DNA from: Flavobacteriaceae bacterium
GTDB taxonomy: Bacteria > Bacteroidota > Bacteroidia > UKL13-3
DNA: 47,548 bases
Assembly: GCA_009693575.1 (NCBI GenBank)
Contig: SHWZ01000016.1
Coordinates: 1-47,548, forward strand
Reading direction: 5' to 3'
This document shows positions 1-7,395 of the stretch, in pieces. The position numbers and the translations under genes are program-made. Position 1 is the stretch's first letter. Each line of letters opens with the position of its first letter. Below the pieces are notes generated by a model. That model had not been told where the DNA came from, made no database searches, and worked only from the letters and a program-made list of their open reading frames with translations.

Positions 1-411
1 ATCATGAAGCTGGTGGAAATAATCAGCGGACGTGCCACAGATAAAACCGTGGCCGAAAGCTGTTATGAACTTGTAAAGCAATTGGGCAAGACTCCTATCC
101 ATGCGGCTGATGCACCCGGTTTCATTGTGAACCGTGTTGCCCGCCACTACTATGTAGAAAGCCTAAAAATTGCCGAGGAACAAGTATGCAGCATCGAAGA
201 TTTGGATGCACTCATGGAAGCCAGTGGTTTCAAAATGGGGCCTTTCAAACTGATGGACTTAATTGGGGTAGATGTGAATTTTTCTGTGACCCAAAGCATA
301 TATAATCTATTTCATCAAGATGCCAAGTTCCGCCCCAGTCGAATGCAACAACAATTGGTTGACGCGGGGTTGCATGGCCGGAAAACGGGCAGAGGTTTTT
401 ATGAATATTGA
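1..411 (+). CDS. 3-hydroxyacyl-CoA dehydrogenase (3-hydroxybutyryl-CoA dehydrogenase type), C-terminal part
   Basis: Only the C-terminal part lies in the window; the reading frame is open at base 1, so the gene begins upstream. The visible part is the helical substrate-binding/dimerisation domain of the NAD-dependent 3-hydroxyacyl-CoA dehydrogenase family. The signature blocks are MKLVEIISG near the domain border, then DAPGFIVNRV, then an M-G-P-F-K-LMDLIGVD block, and the ending HGRKTGRGFYEY, which is typical of the family's C-terminus. The Rossmann domain would precede the window. The family oxidises 3-hydroxyacyl-CoA to 3-ketoacyl-CoA in beta-oxidation, butyrate or phenylacetate metabolism; the substrate cannot be read from this fragment. 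An internal ATG at 4 exists but is not the start. Confidence 0.9.
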   Translation: MMKLVEIISGRATDKTVAESCYELVKQLGKTPIHAADAPGFIVNRVARHYYVESLKIAEEQVCSIEDLDALMEASGFKMGPFKLMDLIGVDVNFSVTQSIYNLFHQDAKFRPSRMQQQLVDAGLHGRKTGRGFYEY

Positions 412-432
412 TGCAGTCCACTATAGAACCGC

Positions 433-696
433 TTGACCTATTTTGACCTACAACAGAACTCAAAATGCGTAACCGAATTAACAAAATGGCTACACCAGAA
501 TGGTTTCAAATCCACTTTTCGACACAATAAAAACTCTCCTACCGCTAAATATGCATTGACATTGATGCCAAGAAAAGGCACAGCTATGTTTATGACATTG
601 TACTTAGGATTGGATGGAAGAGTAGTTGTCTGCCAAAAACCATTTGCAACCTATAGACAAACTACTATTCTATTGACTATTTCTAATCTGCTTTGA
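433..696 (+). CDS. Orphan small ORF, hypothetical (doubtful)
   Basis: An 87-codon ORF with a TTG start in the 290-base gap between the dehydrogenase and the next gene. I do not recognise it. The translation has protein-like stretches (TKWLHQNGFKSTF, MFMTLYLGLDGRVVV, CQKPFATY), but there is no clear ribosome binding site, the start is weak, and the last residues look like random AT-rich sequence. It could be a decayed or truncated gene whose real C-terminus was lost, or chance. It ends 5 bases before the stop codon of the convergent minus-strand gene. Confidence 0.3.
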   Translation: MTYFDLQQNSKCVTELTKWLHQNGFKSTFRHNKNSPTAKYALTLMPRKGTAMFMTLYLGLDGRVVVCQKPFATYRQTTILLTISNLL

Positions 697-700
697 GAGT

Positions 701-1129
701 TTAACGAGCTGTAAAAATTATCGGAGAAGGCAGCTTCATTTGAGTAGTACCGGCATTAAATGAAATGCCAAAAATGGTCAGCATATCGCCAGGCCGTGCA
801 TTCATTAATTTCAAAATAACATGCTCAGGAAAATTGAAACTGCTCACTACAAAGTATTCTACTTCACCATCATTCGGCAAAAAAGTTATTTGGTAGTTCA
901 GGTCAGAAAGAGTGTCTTTAGTATTTTTTATCATCATAGAGGTTATCTCCATTTTAGCCAGTTTCTGAAACTCTGGCACTGGGAGGTCGCCGCCTAAATG
1001 GCCTGATACTTTGCAGATGTAACCTGGCATTTCTGCTAGTTTTACTTTGGGGGAAGTTGGAGTTTCTTTTTGTCCAAATGAAGGGTAGGCAAGTGCCATA
1101 ATGGTCATAATAGAAAGTAGGTGTTTCAT
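701..1129 (-). CDS. Exported protein resembling the GldM C-terminal domain
   Basis: A 142-residue protein. I chose the ATG at 1129 because it gives a clean signal peptide (MKHLLSIMTIMALAYPSFGQ) and a good promoter lies 20 nt upstream; a longer frame to 1330 would run into the divergent kinase gene. The mature part, with a pattern of VSGHLGGDLPVPEFQKL, a DLNY-QITF strand, PGDMLTI and the end LPSPIIF, resembles the last beta-sandwich domain of the gliding/T9SS protein GldM (also PorM). Here it stands alone with no transmembrane anchor or upstream GldM domains, so it is not itself GldM. The function is unknown; an envelope or periplasmic location is inferred from the signal peptide. The assignment rests on motif resemblance only. 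Confidence 0.6.
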   Translation of the reverse strand: MKHLLSIMTIMALAYPSFGQKETPTSPKVKLAEMPGYICKVSGHLGGDLPVPEFQKLAKMEITSMMIKNTKDTLSDLNYQITFLPNDGEVEYFVVSSFNFPEHVILKLMNARPGDMLTIFGISFNAGTTQMKLPSPIIFTAR

Positions 1130-1149
1130 AATTTTGAGATATTTTGATG

Positions 1150-1180
1150 CAAAAATACAGGTTTTGATTAATTGCTGCAA
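1150..1180 (-). promoter_or_regulatory. Bacteroidota-type promoter for the GldM-like gene
   Basis: On the minus strand TTG (1178-1180) is followed after 20 nt by TATTTTTG (1150-1157), matching the Bacteroidota pattern of a -33 TTG and a -7 TAnnTTTG. The predicted transcription start is 10-15 nt before the ATG at 1129. The 64-base spacer to the divergent kinase must also hold that gene's promoter, for which only a weaker CAACTTTG (1178-1185) is visible. Confidence 0.65.
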
Positions 1181-1193
1181 CTTTGCAGGGCAA

Positions 1194-2246
1194 ATGATAC
1201 GCAACCCCACCCCAGCCTTCATATCACTTATCACGGCTTTTGCCATTGCTTTGTTAGGTAGCCTCACTGCCTTGGGCATCACTGGGCAGTTGAGTGTTTC
1301 GTTGTTTCTATTTGGGGTGCTGGCTCTCAATTCATTTATCGTTACCTATTTCACTTTAGAACTTTTTATCTACCGCAAAATAAAACTCATATACAAAACT
1401 ATCCATGATGTAAAATCTCACAAGAAGGAAACATTTTTTAGGAAAGTAAATATAGAAGCCGATCCGCTTGGCGAAGTGCAAATGGAGGTAAACGAATGGG
1501 TAAGCGACAGCACCCAACAGATAGCTGACCTGCAAAAGCAAGAAACCTTTCGTCGCGAGTTTTTGGGTAATGTGAGCCACGAATTAAAAACACCTATATT
1601 CAATCTTCAAGGATACATACACACCTTGCTAGATGGTGCGTTGCATGACCCTGAAGTGAATGTAAAATTTCTGCAAAAGGCTGCTAACAGTGCCGACCGC
1701 ATGAGTGCCCTGGTGCAAGACCTAGTAAACATTTCTAAACTGGAAAGCGGAGAAATAATACTGGAGTTTGAACGCTTCGATATACATGCACTGGTGCAGG
1801 ATGTATATGAACAACTCGAAGTGCGAGCCAAGCAACGTAAAATAACACTCCGAATAAAAGAAGGTTGCGATGAACCGTTTTGGGTGAACGCTGATAAGTC
1901 AACAGTGAGGCAAGTGTTAGTAAATCTTATCATCAATGCCATCCAATATGGCAAGGAGGCTGGTACCATCACACTCAGCTTTTATGACATGGCGGAACAT
2001 ATACTCACCGAAGTAGCTGATGACGGCGACGGCATTGACAAGGAGCACCTGCCTAGGCTATTTGAACGCTTCTACCGGGTGGATAAATCACGCAGCCGTG
2101 ATGAAGGAGGTACTGGCTTGGGCTTAGCTATAGTTAAGCACATGATAGATGCCCACGGACAAACGGTAACCGTACGAAGTACGAAAGGCAAAGGCACTAC
2201 GTTCAATTTTACCTTGCAGAAAACAGGAAGTTCGCTCATGGGGTAA
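1194..2246 (+). CDS. Sensor histidine kinase (PhoR-like)
   Basis: A membrane-bound sensor kinase of 350 residues. The ATG at 1194 was chosen over an upstream in-frame start at 1101, since it places two hydrophobic segments (about residues 8-28 and 36-57) at the N-terminus and avoids overlap with the divergent gene. A HAMP-like linker follows. Then comes the HisKA domain with the phosphoacceptor His129 in the motif NVSHELKTP, and the ATPase with N box (NLIINAIQYG), G1 (DDGDGI), F box (FERFYR) and G2 (GGTGLGLAIV). The periplasmic part between the membrane segments is only a few residues, so it probably senses a membrane or partner-protein signal. No response regulator is adjacent, so it is an orphan in this window. 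The C-terminal architecture is close to PhoR. Confidence 0.92.
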   Translation: MIRNPTPAFISLITAFAIALLGSLTALGITGQLSVSLFLFGVLALNSFIVTYFTLELFIYRKIKLIYKTIHDVKSHKKETFFRKVNIEADPLGEVQMEVNEWVSDSTQQIADLQKQETFRREFLGNVSHELKTPIFNLQGYIHTLLDGALHDPEVNVKFLQKAANSADRMSALVQDLVNISKLESGEIILEFERFDIHALVQDVYEQLEVRAKQRKITLRIKEGCDEPFWVNADKSTVRQVLVNLIINAIQYGKEAGTITLSFYDMAEHILTEVADDGDGIDKEHLPRLFERFYRVDKSRSRDEGGTGLGLAIVKHMIDAHGQTVTVRSTKGKGTTFNFTLQKTGSSLMG

Positions 2247-2270
2247 ATACATACATTATTTTATCATTCA

Positions 2271-2858
2271 ATGCACAACCACTCCATCCCGACCAACCTT
2301 ACCAAAGAAGAAAAGTACCGACAACTGCTGCCCCAACTGGAGGCAATTGTGGCTGGAGAGACGGATGTAATCGCCAATATGGCCAATGTTACTGCTGCCC
2401 TCAAAGAAGCTTTCGGCTGGTGGTGGGTGGGGTTTTATTTGGTGAAGGAGATGGGAACGGGAAGCGGGAAGCAGGGAGATGGAAGCAGGAGGATTGGAGA
2501 CGAAACGCTCACAACTCACAACCCGCAACTCTTAACAGAACTCGTTCTCGGCCCGTTTCAAGGTCCTATTGCATGCACACGGATAGCATTGGGCAAAGGC
2601 GTTTGTGGCACCGCATGGCAGGATGCAAAAACCATCATCGTGCCTGATGTTGATTTATTCCCTGGGCATATAGCCTGCAGCGGAGCAAGCAAGTCGGAGA
2701 TTGTTGTGCCCGTGTTCCACCCTTCCCTGATGGGGAGGGGCAGCGTTGAGGTTATCGCTGTACTCGATGTTGACAGCGAATTCCTAAACCATTTTGATGA
2801 AGTGGACAAGGAATGGTTGGAGCAGATTTGCGGTCTTCCGTTTGGTGTGGGGCATTAA
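2271..2858 (+). CDS. msrC: GAF-domain free methionine-(R)-sulfoxide reductase, with inserted segments
   Basis: A 195-residue cytoplasmic GAF-domain enzyme of the fRMsr (YebR/MsrC) family, which reduces free methionine-R-sulfoxide with a relay of cysteines. The family cysteines are present: Cys102 (PIACTRI), Cys112 (GKGVCGTA) and Cys136 (PGHIACSGASKSEIVVP), along with the LGPFQGP block and the closing VLDVDS. It is about 30-40 residues longer than usual. Two segments look inserted: about residues 60-89 (Gly/Lys/Arg then Thr/Asn-rich, between FYLVK and ELVLGPFQG), and about 150-160 (HPSLMGRGSVE) where the family has a short turn. Both sit in loops and keep the frame, so the enzyme may be active. 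The stop lies 38 bases before the next gene. Confidence 0.88.
   Translation: MHNHSIPTNLTKEEKYRQLLPQLEAIVAGETDVIANMANVTAALKEAFGWWWVGFYLVKEMGTGSGKQGDGSRRIGDETLTTHNPQLLTELVLGPFQGPIACTRIALGKGVCGTAWQDAKTIIVPDVDLFPGHIACSGASKSEIVVPVFHPSLMGRGSVEVIAVLDVDSEFLNHFDEVDKEWLEQICGLPFGVGH
2720..2739. repeat. Palindromic GC-rich repeat inside the sulfoxide reductase gene
   Basis: CCCTTCCC (2720-2727), a 4-base TGAT loop and GGGGAGGG (2732-2739) form an 8-bp stem with one G-U pair. It codes the non-conserved HPSLMGRG segment, where family members have a short loop. This composition stands out from the surrounding gene. Confidence 0.6.
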
Positions 2859-2896
2859 GTGCCTACATTCGCAAACCGAAAAAAGGTGCTCAAACT

Positions 2897-4165
2897 GTGA
2901 ACTCAAAACTAACAACCCAAAACCCCCGCAAACTTTGGGGACTCGTTACGGTAGCCGCACTTGGATACTTTGTCGACATATATGACCTTGTACTTTTTCA
3001 AGTAGTAAAAAAAGAAAGTCTGATGGGCATAGGGCTTACAGGAGAAGCTCTTGATGCATATGACATTTCTTTGTTCAATTGGCAAATGACTGGGATGGTG
3101 ATTGGTGGACTTATTTGGGGTATTTTAGGTGACCGCCGTGGACGTATTCAGGTGCTTTTCGGCAGCATACTTTTATATTCTATTGCAAATATTGCCAACG
3201 CATTTGTTACAGATACTGATTCATATGCTATTTGCCGAATACTTGCAGGTATTGGACTTGCGGGAGAATTGGGAGCAGGCATCACCCTCGTGGTAGAGAG
3301 TATGAGCAAGGAACAACGTGGCTGGGGAACCATGGTGATAGTAACTTTCGGAGCACTGGGTGGTGTGGCGGCAAGAGCTGTCGGTGGCAAGGGTGCCGAT
3401 CTTGCCCATTCACTCAATCTCAATTTTCAAGGATGGCAGATGGCCTATATTGTTGGAGGTGTGCTTGGCTTGCTGTTACTAGCTTTGCGTGCAGGTGCTT
3501 TTGAAAGTGAAATGTTCAAACACATAAAATCAAACACTGTAAAAAAGGGAAATTTCTTCCAGCTTTTCACCACACCAAAACGGACGTTAACCTACTTGGC
3601 TTCGGTAGCCATTGGGTTGCCTATTTGGTTTGTAGTTGGGGTACTTATTGGCCAAAGCGAAAAGATTGCTGCCTACCTGCAAGTAGATGGCATCAAAGCG
3701 GGTGACAGCATCATGTTCAGTTATATCGGCCTATCAGTTGGCGACTTGCTCAGTGGGGCTCTCAGCCAATGGATGCGAAGCCGCAAGAAAGTCATTTTGA
3801 TATATATTGTAGTTTTGACAACAGCGGTGTTAATGTATCTGTGTATACCAAGAGTTAGTACCGAATGGTTTCATTTTATGTGTTTCTTTTTGGGGGCTAG
3901 CACAGGTTTTTGGGCCTTGTTTGTTACCATGGCATCCGAACAGTTTGGCACCAACCTTCGTAGTACAGTGACGAATACTGCACCAAATTTTGTTCGTGGG
4001 GCAACGGTACCGATTAGTAACTCCTTCAAAAGCCTTACCCCGAGCATGGGTGCAGGTCCAGCTGCCTTAATGGTTGGTGGGGTGTGTATATTCCTTTCGT
4101 TCATTTCAGCCTTGTATGTGAAAGATACCTTCGCCAAAGATTTGGATTATTTTGAAGTAGACTGA
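2897..4165 (+). CDS. MFS transporter (metabolite/sugar:H+ symporter type)
   Basis: A major facilitator superfamily permease of about 422 residues with roughly 12 hydrophobic segments in the inner membrane. The loop-2/3 motif appears as GILGDRRGRIQVL and the following helix has the RILAGIGLAGELGAG block, which resembles the metabolite:H+/sugar porter groups. The second half has the partner region with SQWMRSRKKVILI. The substrate is not readable. The start is uncertain: GTG at 2897 is used because the protein from there begins shortly before the first membrane helix; an ATG at 2813 in the same frame would overlap the preceding gene by 46 bases and add an unlikely N-terminus. The first codons lie in a CA-rich low-complexity stretch. 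Confidence 0.85.
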   Translation: MNSKLTTQNPRKLWGLVTVAALGYFVDIYDLVLFQVVKKESLMGIGLTGEALDAYDISLFNWQMTGMVIGGLIWGILGDRRGRIQVLFGSILLYSIANIANAFVTDTDSYAICRILAGIGLAGELGAGITLVVESMSKEQRGWGTMVIVTFGALGGVAARAVGGKGADLAHSLNLNFQGWQMAYIVGGVLGLLLLALRAGAFESEMFKHIKSNTVKKGNFFQLFTTPKRTLTYLASVAIGLPIWFVVGVLIGQSEKIAAYLQVDGIKAGDSIMFSYIGLSVGDLLSGALSQWMRSRKKVILIYIVVLTTAVLMYLCIPRVSTEWFHFMCFFLGASTGFWALFVTMASEQFGTNLRSTVTNTAPNFVRGATVPISNSFKSLTPSMGAGPAALMVGGVCIFLSFISALYVKDTFAKDLDYFEVD

Positions 4166-4195
4166 GGGAAAGTACAAAGTACGAATTCAAACAAA

Positions 4196-4203
4196 TACCT
4201 TCG
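4196..4203 (+). promoter_or_regulatory. -7 box (TACCTTCG) for the gene at 4211
   Basis: TACCTTCG matches the Bacteroidota -7 element and ends 7 nt before the ATG at 4211, so the transcript would be leaderless or nearly so. No convincing TTG is seen at the expected upstream spacing. Confidence 0.45.
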
Positions 4204-4210
4204 TATTGTC

Positions 4211-4957
4211 ATGATCAAAAAAATACTATTCCATTTTATTTTAGTTTTTATTCTGCAAACAGCCTTTGCACAAAAACGTAGCCGCGATTTGCTGGTACTC
4301 AAAAATGGGGATGCTGTAGCCGGGAAAGTCCTCAAAAGCGATTCGTTCAATCTCACTCTTCGCCGGGCTGACCGTAGTACAGAGAAATACAGTTGGCAGG
4401 CGATTGACTCAGTGCGGGGCTTGGCTCTTCGCACCCCATTTTTCTCACCTATCCTTGGCTTTACGCATATCAATTATTGGTCAACACTTCAGTATAAAAA
4501 GATAAAGGACAATGCCGTGAGCTATACCTACCGCTTGGGTGGATTGGTGTCTGGACATTGGAGCCGCTGGGTACAGTTGTCTTTTGTGCATTCGCAACCG
4601 TTCAAATCACAAAGGCTTGGAATTGGGTTTAGCTACTATTTTCCTTTTGAATATATTGAGCCTATTTGTTTTTATGCTGGTGCAGATGCCAATTTTTCGT
4701 TCGTTACCGAAAACCGAAGTTTCTTTAGCATGGGTCTACATCCTGGAGTAGAATATTGGCACAAGAAAGGCAGCCGGTTTTTTGTAGAAATGGATTTTCA
4801 ACGAGCCATATTCAATATCAACCAAAATGCATCTTTCTCCTTTCGTGGGGGTATAAGGTTTAGCAAAGAACTTTCACGGTTTTATCGCAAAGTGAATACA
4901 ACCCATAAAGTGCCGGAAAGGCGGGTGAAGTTGGGTAACCGTAAATTAGTAAAATAA
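4211..4957 (+). CDS. Exported hypothetical protein, beta-rich, probably outer-membrane associated
   Basis: A 248-residue protein with a signal peptide (MIKKILFHFILVFILQTAFA, cleaved before QKRSR). Residues about 25-65 form a small beta domain (LLVLKNGDAVAGKVL, then a Ser/Leu strand and WQAIDSVRGL), the pattern of many Bacteroidota proteins with an LSm-like start. The rest alternates aromatic and polar residues (GIGFSYYFPF, AGADANFSF, GGIRFSK), consistent with strands of a small beta-barrel. I do not recognise a named family. It lies 8 bases before the CotH-like gene and may share its transcript. Confidence 0.75.
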   Translation: MIKKILFHFILVFILQTAFAQKRSRDLLVLKNGDAVAGKVLKSDSFNLTLRRADRSTEKYSWQAIDSVRGLALRTPFFSPILGFTHINYWSTLQYKKIKDNAVSYTYRLGGLVSGHWSRWVQLSFVHSQPFKSQRLGIGFSYYFPFEYIEPICFYAGADANFSFVTENRSFFSMGLHPGVEYWHKKGSRFFVEMDFQRAIFNINQNASFSFRGGIRFSKELSRFYRKVNTTHKVPERRVKLGNRKLVK

Positions 4958-4965
4958 GTAAATTG

Positions 4966-6570
4966 GTGAAGTATATTCTTGCTACGTTGTTCTATTTTGT
5001 AATAGGTTTAACCTGTGCTTTTACCCAGTCAGGCAAAGACTTGTTCAACGATGCAGTTTTGCATGAGATTCGCATTAGTATCACGCTTCCAAACTGGTTT
5101 GACACCCTTCAATACAACTATGACCAGCACCGTTTATACCCAGATTCCATTGAAGAAATAAGCCACAGTTGCCAGGTGGTTATTGATGGTTTAAAAATGG
5201 ATTCTGTAGGCTTCAGGCAAAAGGGAAATTTCTCCAATACCTCTGCCACTGTTCGTTTCAAAAAACCTTTCAAGTTGGAGTTTGACGAATGGCTGAACCA
5301 AAAATTTGATGGTCTCAAAAGCATCAACCTGAACAATGGTGCTGACGACCCCTCGTTTGTGCGAGAAGCCCTTTGCTATAAACTCATGCGTGACTTTGGT
5401 GTGTATGCTCCAAGAGTTTCATTTGCCAAACTGTATATCAACAACTGGTACTTGGGCATATATGTGTTAGTAGAACAGGTTGACAAAACTTTTCTGAAAG
5501 AAAAATACGGCAATGCCAACAAGGATGGTAACCTTTACAAGACTGGAAAAACAGCGTCAACTACCCTGCAGTGGCTTGGTAGCTCAGCCGATTCGGTGTA
5601 TGAAGACGATTCGGGATTGGAGCAGAAAGGTGGAAATGCAACCTGGGCAAGGCTCATCCATTTCATTGATATCATCAACAACCTTCCGCAAGAAAAAATG
5701 AGGGATTCCCTCAGCAAAATCTTCGATGTCAGTAATTACCTAAGGGTTCTGGCAGTAGAGAAAATGGTTAATAGTTGGGATAGCTATTGGGGAGGCGGCA
5801 ACAATTTTTATGTATATGAACACCCAGACGGAATCATCCGGTGGATACCTTGGGACATGAACGAAACCTTGCCTTTGCTTGCGGGGTTTGACTTGAGTCA
5901 CCTTTTCCAGAGTTCCTCTTACCTTGTACCGTCCAACAAATTTGAAGACCGCCCCTTGATTCGTGCTATTTTGAAAGATACACTATGGAAAAGAGAGTAC
6001 TTAGACAATGTATGCAATTTGATGAATTACCCCTTCACTGTTGCAAACCTTGACACAACTATTTATCGCTGGCACAGCTTGATAGATAAGGCCGTGGAGC
6101 AAGACACCAACAAACTTTATCCATATGAATCATTTGAAGGTTCACTCACCGCCAACAGAGTTAATTCCGATTTTATTTTCCCAAAATCAGGCATCCGCAT
6201 TGCCCGCCGTCATCCCGGTATTTTTCCTTTTATTAACGCAAGAAGATTGTGGGCATTGGAGCAAATGGGCTTCCACGATTATACCTGCAATGCCCCTGCA
6301 CAAAACACTAAAGAATATGGAATGAGTGTTTATCCAAACCCAGGAGGGACTGGCTCTGTTACCTTGAAATGGGACCCTACTGTTGCTGATGTATCTCAAC
6401 TACAATTGGTGGATGCATTTGGGCGGATTATCAATATTGATTACCAATGTCTCTCATCCAACAAAAGCCTCACCTTTACGCCGCCCGACCTCCCTGCTAG
6501 TTTATACCTAATTCGCAAGTTGGATGCAGACGGAAACAGGGGGGTGTGCAGGTGGATTAAGGGGTATTGA
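4966..6570 (+). CDS. CotH-family secreted protein with T9SS sorting domain
   Basis: An exported protein of about 534 residues. The start is either GTG at 4966 (MKYILATLFYF..., preferred) or TTG at 4963; both give a signal peptide ending near FTQ. Residues about 30-420 match the CotH kinase-like family: the early KGNFS block, KKPFKLEFDEW, LNLNNGADDPSFVRE-like, the YLGIYVLVEQVDKTFL core and WIPWDMNETL. The family includes spore-coat kinases and many uncharacterised secreted bacterial proteins. The last 80 residues (MSVYPNP, LQLVDAFGR, LPASLYLIR) are a type A C-terminal sorting domain, so export through the type IX system to the surface is expected. The catalytic function is not proved. Confidence 0.9.
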   Translation: MKYILATLFYFVIGLTCAFTQSGKDLFNDAVLHEIRISITLPNWFDTLQYNYDQHRLYPDSIEEISHSCQVVIDGLKMDSVGFRQKGNFSNTSATVRFKKPFKLEFDEWLNQKFDGLKSINLNNGADDPSFVREALCYKLMRDFGVYAPRVSFAKLYINNWYLGIYVLVEQVDKTFLKEKYGNANKDGNLYKTGKTASTTLQWLGSSADSVYEDDSGLEQKGGNATWARLIHFIDIINNLPQEKMRDSLSKIFDVSNYLRVLAVEKMVNSWDSYWGGGNNFYVYEHPDGIIRWIPWDMNETLPLLAGFDLSHLFQSSSYLVPSNKFEDRPLIRAILKDTLWKREYLDNVCNLMNYPFTVANLDTTIYRWHSLIDKAVEQDTNKLYPYESFEGSLTANRVNSDFIFPKSGIRIARRHPGIFPFINARRLWALEQMGFHDYTCNAPAQNTKEYGMSVYPNPGGTGSVTLKWDPTVADVSQLQLVDAFGRIINIDYQCLSSNKSLTFTPPDLPASLYLIRKLDADGNRGVCRWIKGY

Positions 6571-6583
6571 ATCATGCTCGATT

Positions 6584-7228
6584 CTAGCCCGCGATATTCT
6601 TTTCATAATACTTGCAGAACACCGCCCATGGACATTCACCACACTTAGGATTACGGGCAACACAAATATACCTTCCATGCAAAATAAGCCAATGATGTGC
6701 CTGCGAAATCACTGCTTCGGGTATATGTTTCACCAATTGTTGCTCCGCTTGTAGTGGATTTTTTGCTGCACTTGTCAACCCCAATCGTGCCGACACCCTA
6801 AACACATGCGTATCCACAGCCATTGCGGGTTGGTTGTATATTACTGAAGCTATCACATTGGCAGTCTTGCGGCCTACACCTGGTAGTTTTTGAAGGTCGT
6901 CAATACTTGAAGGCACTACGCTACCAAAATCCTTTACAAGTTTTTGTGCCATCCCAATCAGGTGCTTTGTTTTATTGTTGGGATAACTTACTGTTTTTAT
7001 GTACGGAAACAAGGTGTCAAAATCAGTAGTGGCCATTGATGCAGCATCAGGGAAGTCCATGAAAATTGTTGGTGTCACCATATTAATCCGCTTGTCGGTA
7101 CACTGTGCCGAAAGTATAACTGCCACAAGCAACTGGTAAGGATTTTCGTATATCAATTCCGTGTTAGCCTGCGGGTGGTTCTGCAGGTTATAGGCTATGA
7201 ATTTGTCGAAGCGTTCTTTTAGTTTCAT
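6584..7228 (-). CDS. nth: Endonuclease III (DNA glycosylase/AP lyase)
   Basis: A base-excision-repair enzyme of 214 residues, the usual length, that removes oxidised pyrimidines and cuts the AP site. The helix-hairpin-helix with catalytic lysine is LPGVGRKTANV (Lys121), and the catalytic Asp139 is in VDTHVFRVSARL. The [4Fe-4S] cluster ligands are Cys189, Cys196, Cys199 and Cys205 with the canonical C-x6-C-x2-C-x5-C spacing. It converges with the CotH-like gene (13 bases between stops). Its upstream region is filled with short repeats, and I see no standard promoter there. Confidence 0.97.
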   Translation of the reverse strand: MKLKERFDKFIAYNLQNHPQANTELIYENPYQLLVAVILSAQCTDKRINMVTPTIFMDFPDAASMATTDFDTLFPYIKTVSYPNNKTKHLIGMAQKLVKDFGSVVPSSIDDLQKLPGVGRKTANVIASVIYNQPAMAVDTHVFRVSARLGLTSAAKNPLQAEQQLVKHIPEAVISQAHHWLILHGRYICVARNPKCGECPWAVFCKYYEKNIAG

Positions 7229-7243
7229 GGGGGAGAGTTGAGA

Positions 7244-7275
7244 GAATGTGATAATATGGGAATGTGATAATATAG
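7244..7275. repeat. Two tandem copies of a 16-base unit
   Basis: GAATGTGATAATATGG (7244-7259) is followed directly by GAATGTGATAATATAG (7260-7275), 15 of 16 bases identical. A degenerate relative on the other strand (CATATTATCA) occurs before the ABC-F gene near 35628, which suggests a dispersed intergenic repeat family. Confidence 0.7.
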
Positions 7276-7280
7276 CAGTA

Positions 7281-7305
7281 TGTCATGCTGAGTTTATCGA
7301 AGCAT
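7281..7305. repeat. Dispersed intergenic repeat (TCATGCTGAG...TCGAAGCAT type)
   Basis: The sequence TGTCATGCTGAGTTTATCGA, continuing with AGCAT, matches the often-seen genome-repeat type that reads on the other strand as TTCGATAAACTCAGCATGACA. It lies between nth and the TPR gene beside the tandem 16-mer. Recognition is from memory of similar sequences in Bacteroidota and other genomes; other copies are not in this window. Confidence 0.5.
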
Positions 7306-7362
7306 TATCGAAGACTGGGAAGTGGGGGGTGCTTTTACCCCTTTTCGGGTGTTGGGGGTTCA

Positions 7363-7395
7363 AAATAAAGGCGGCTATCTGAGCCGCCTTTATTT
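7363..7395 (-). terminator. Strong hairpin terminator of the gyrA-TPR transcript
   Basis: A perfect 14-bp inverted repeat: AAATAAAGGCGGCT (7363-7376), a 5-base loop, and AGCCGCCTTTATTT (7382-7395). The GC-rich core is flanked by A/T runs on both sides, so it can act in either direction. It overlaps the stop codon of the TPR gene (7394-7396) and would end transcription running from gyrA through it. Confidence 0.85.
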
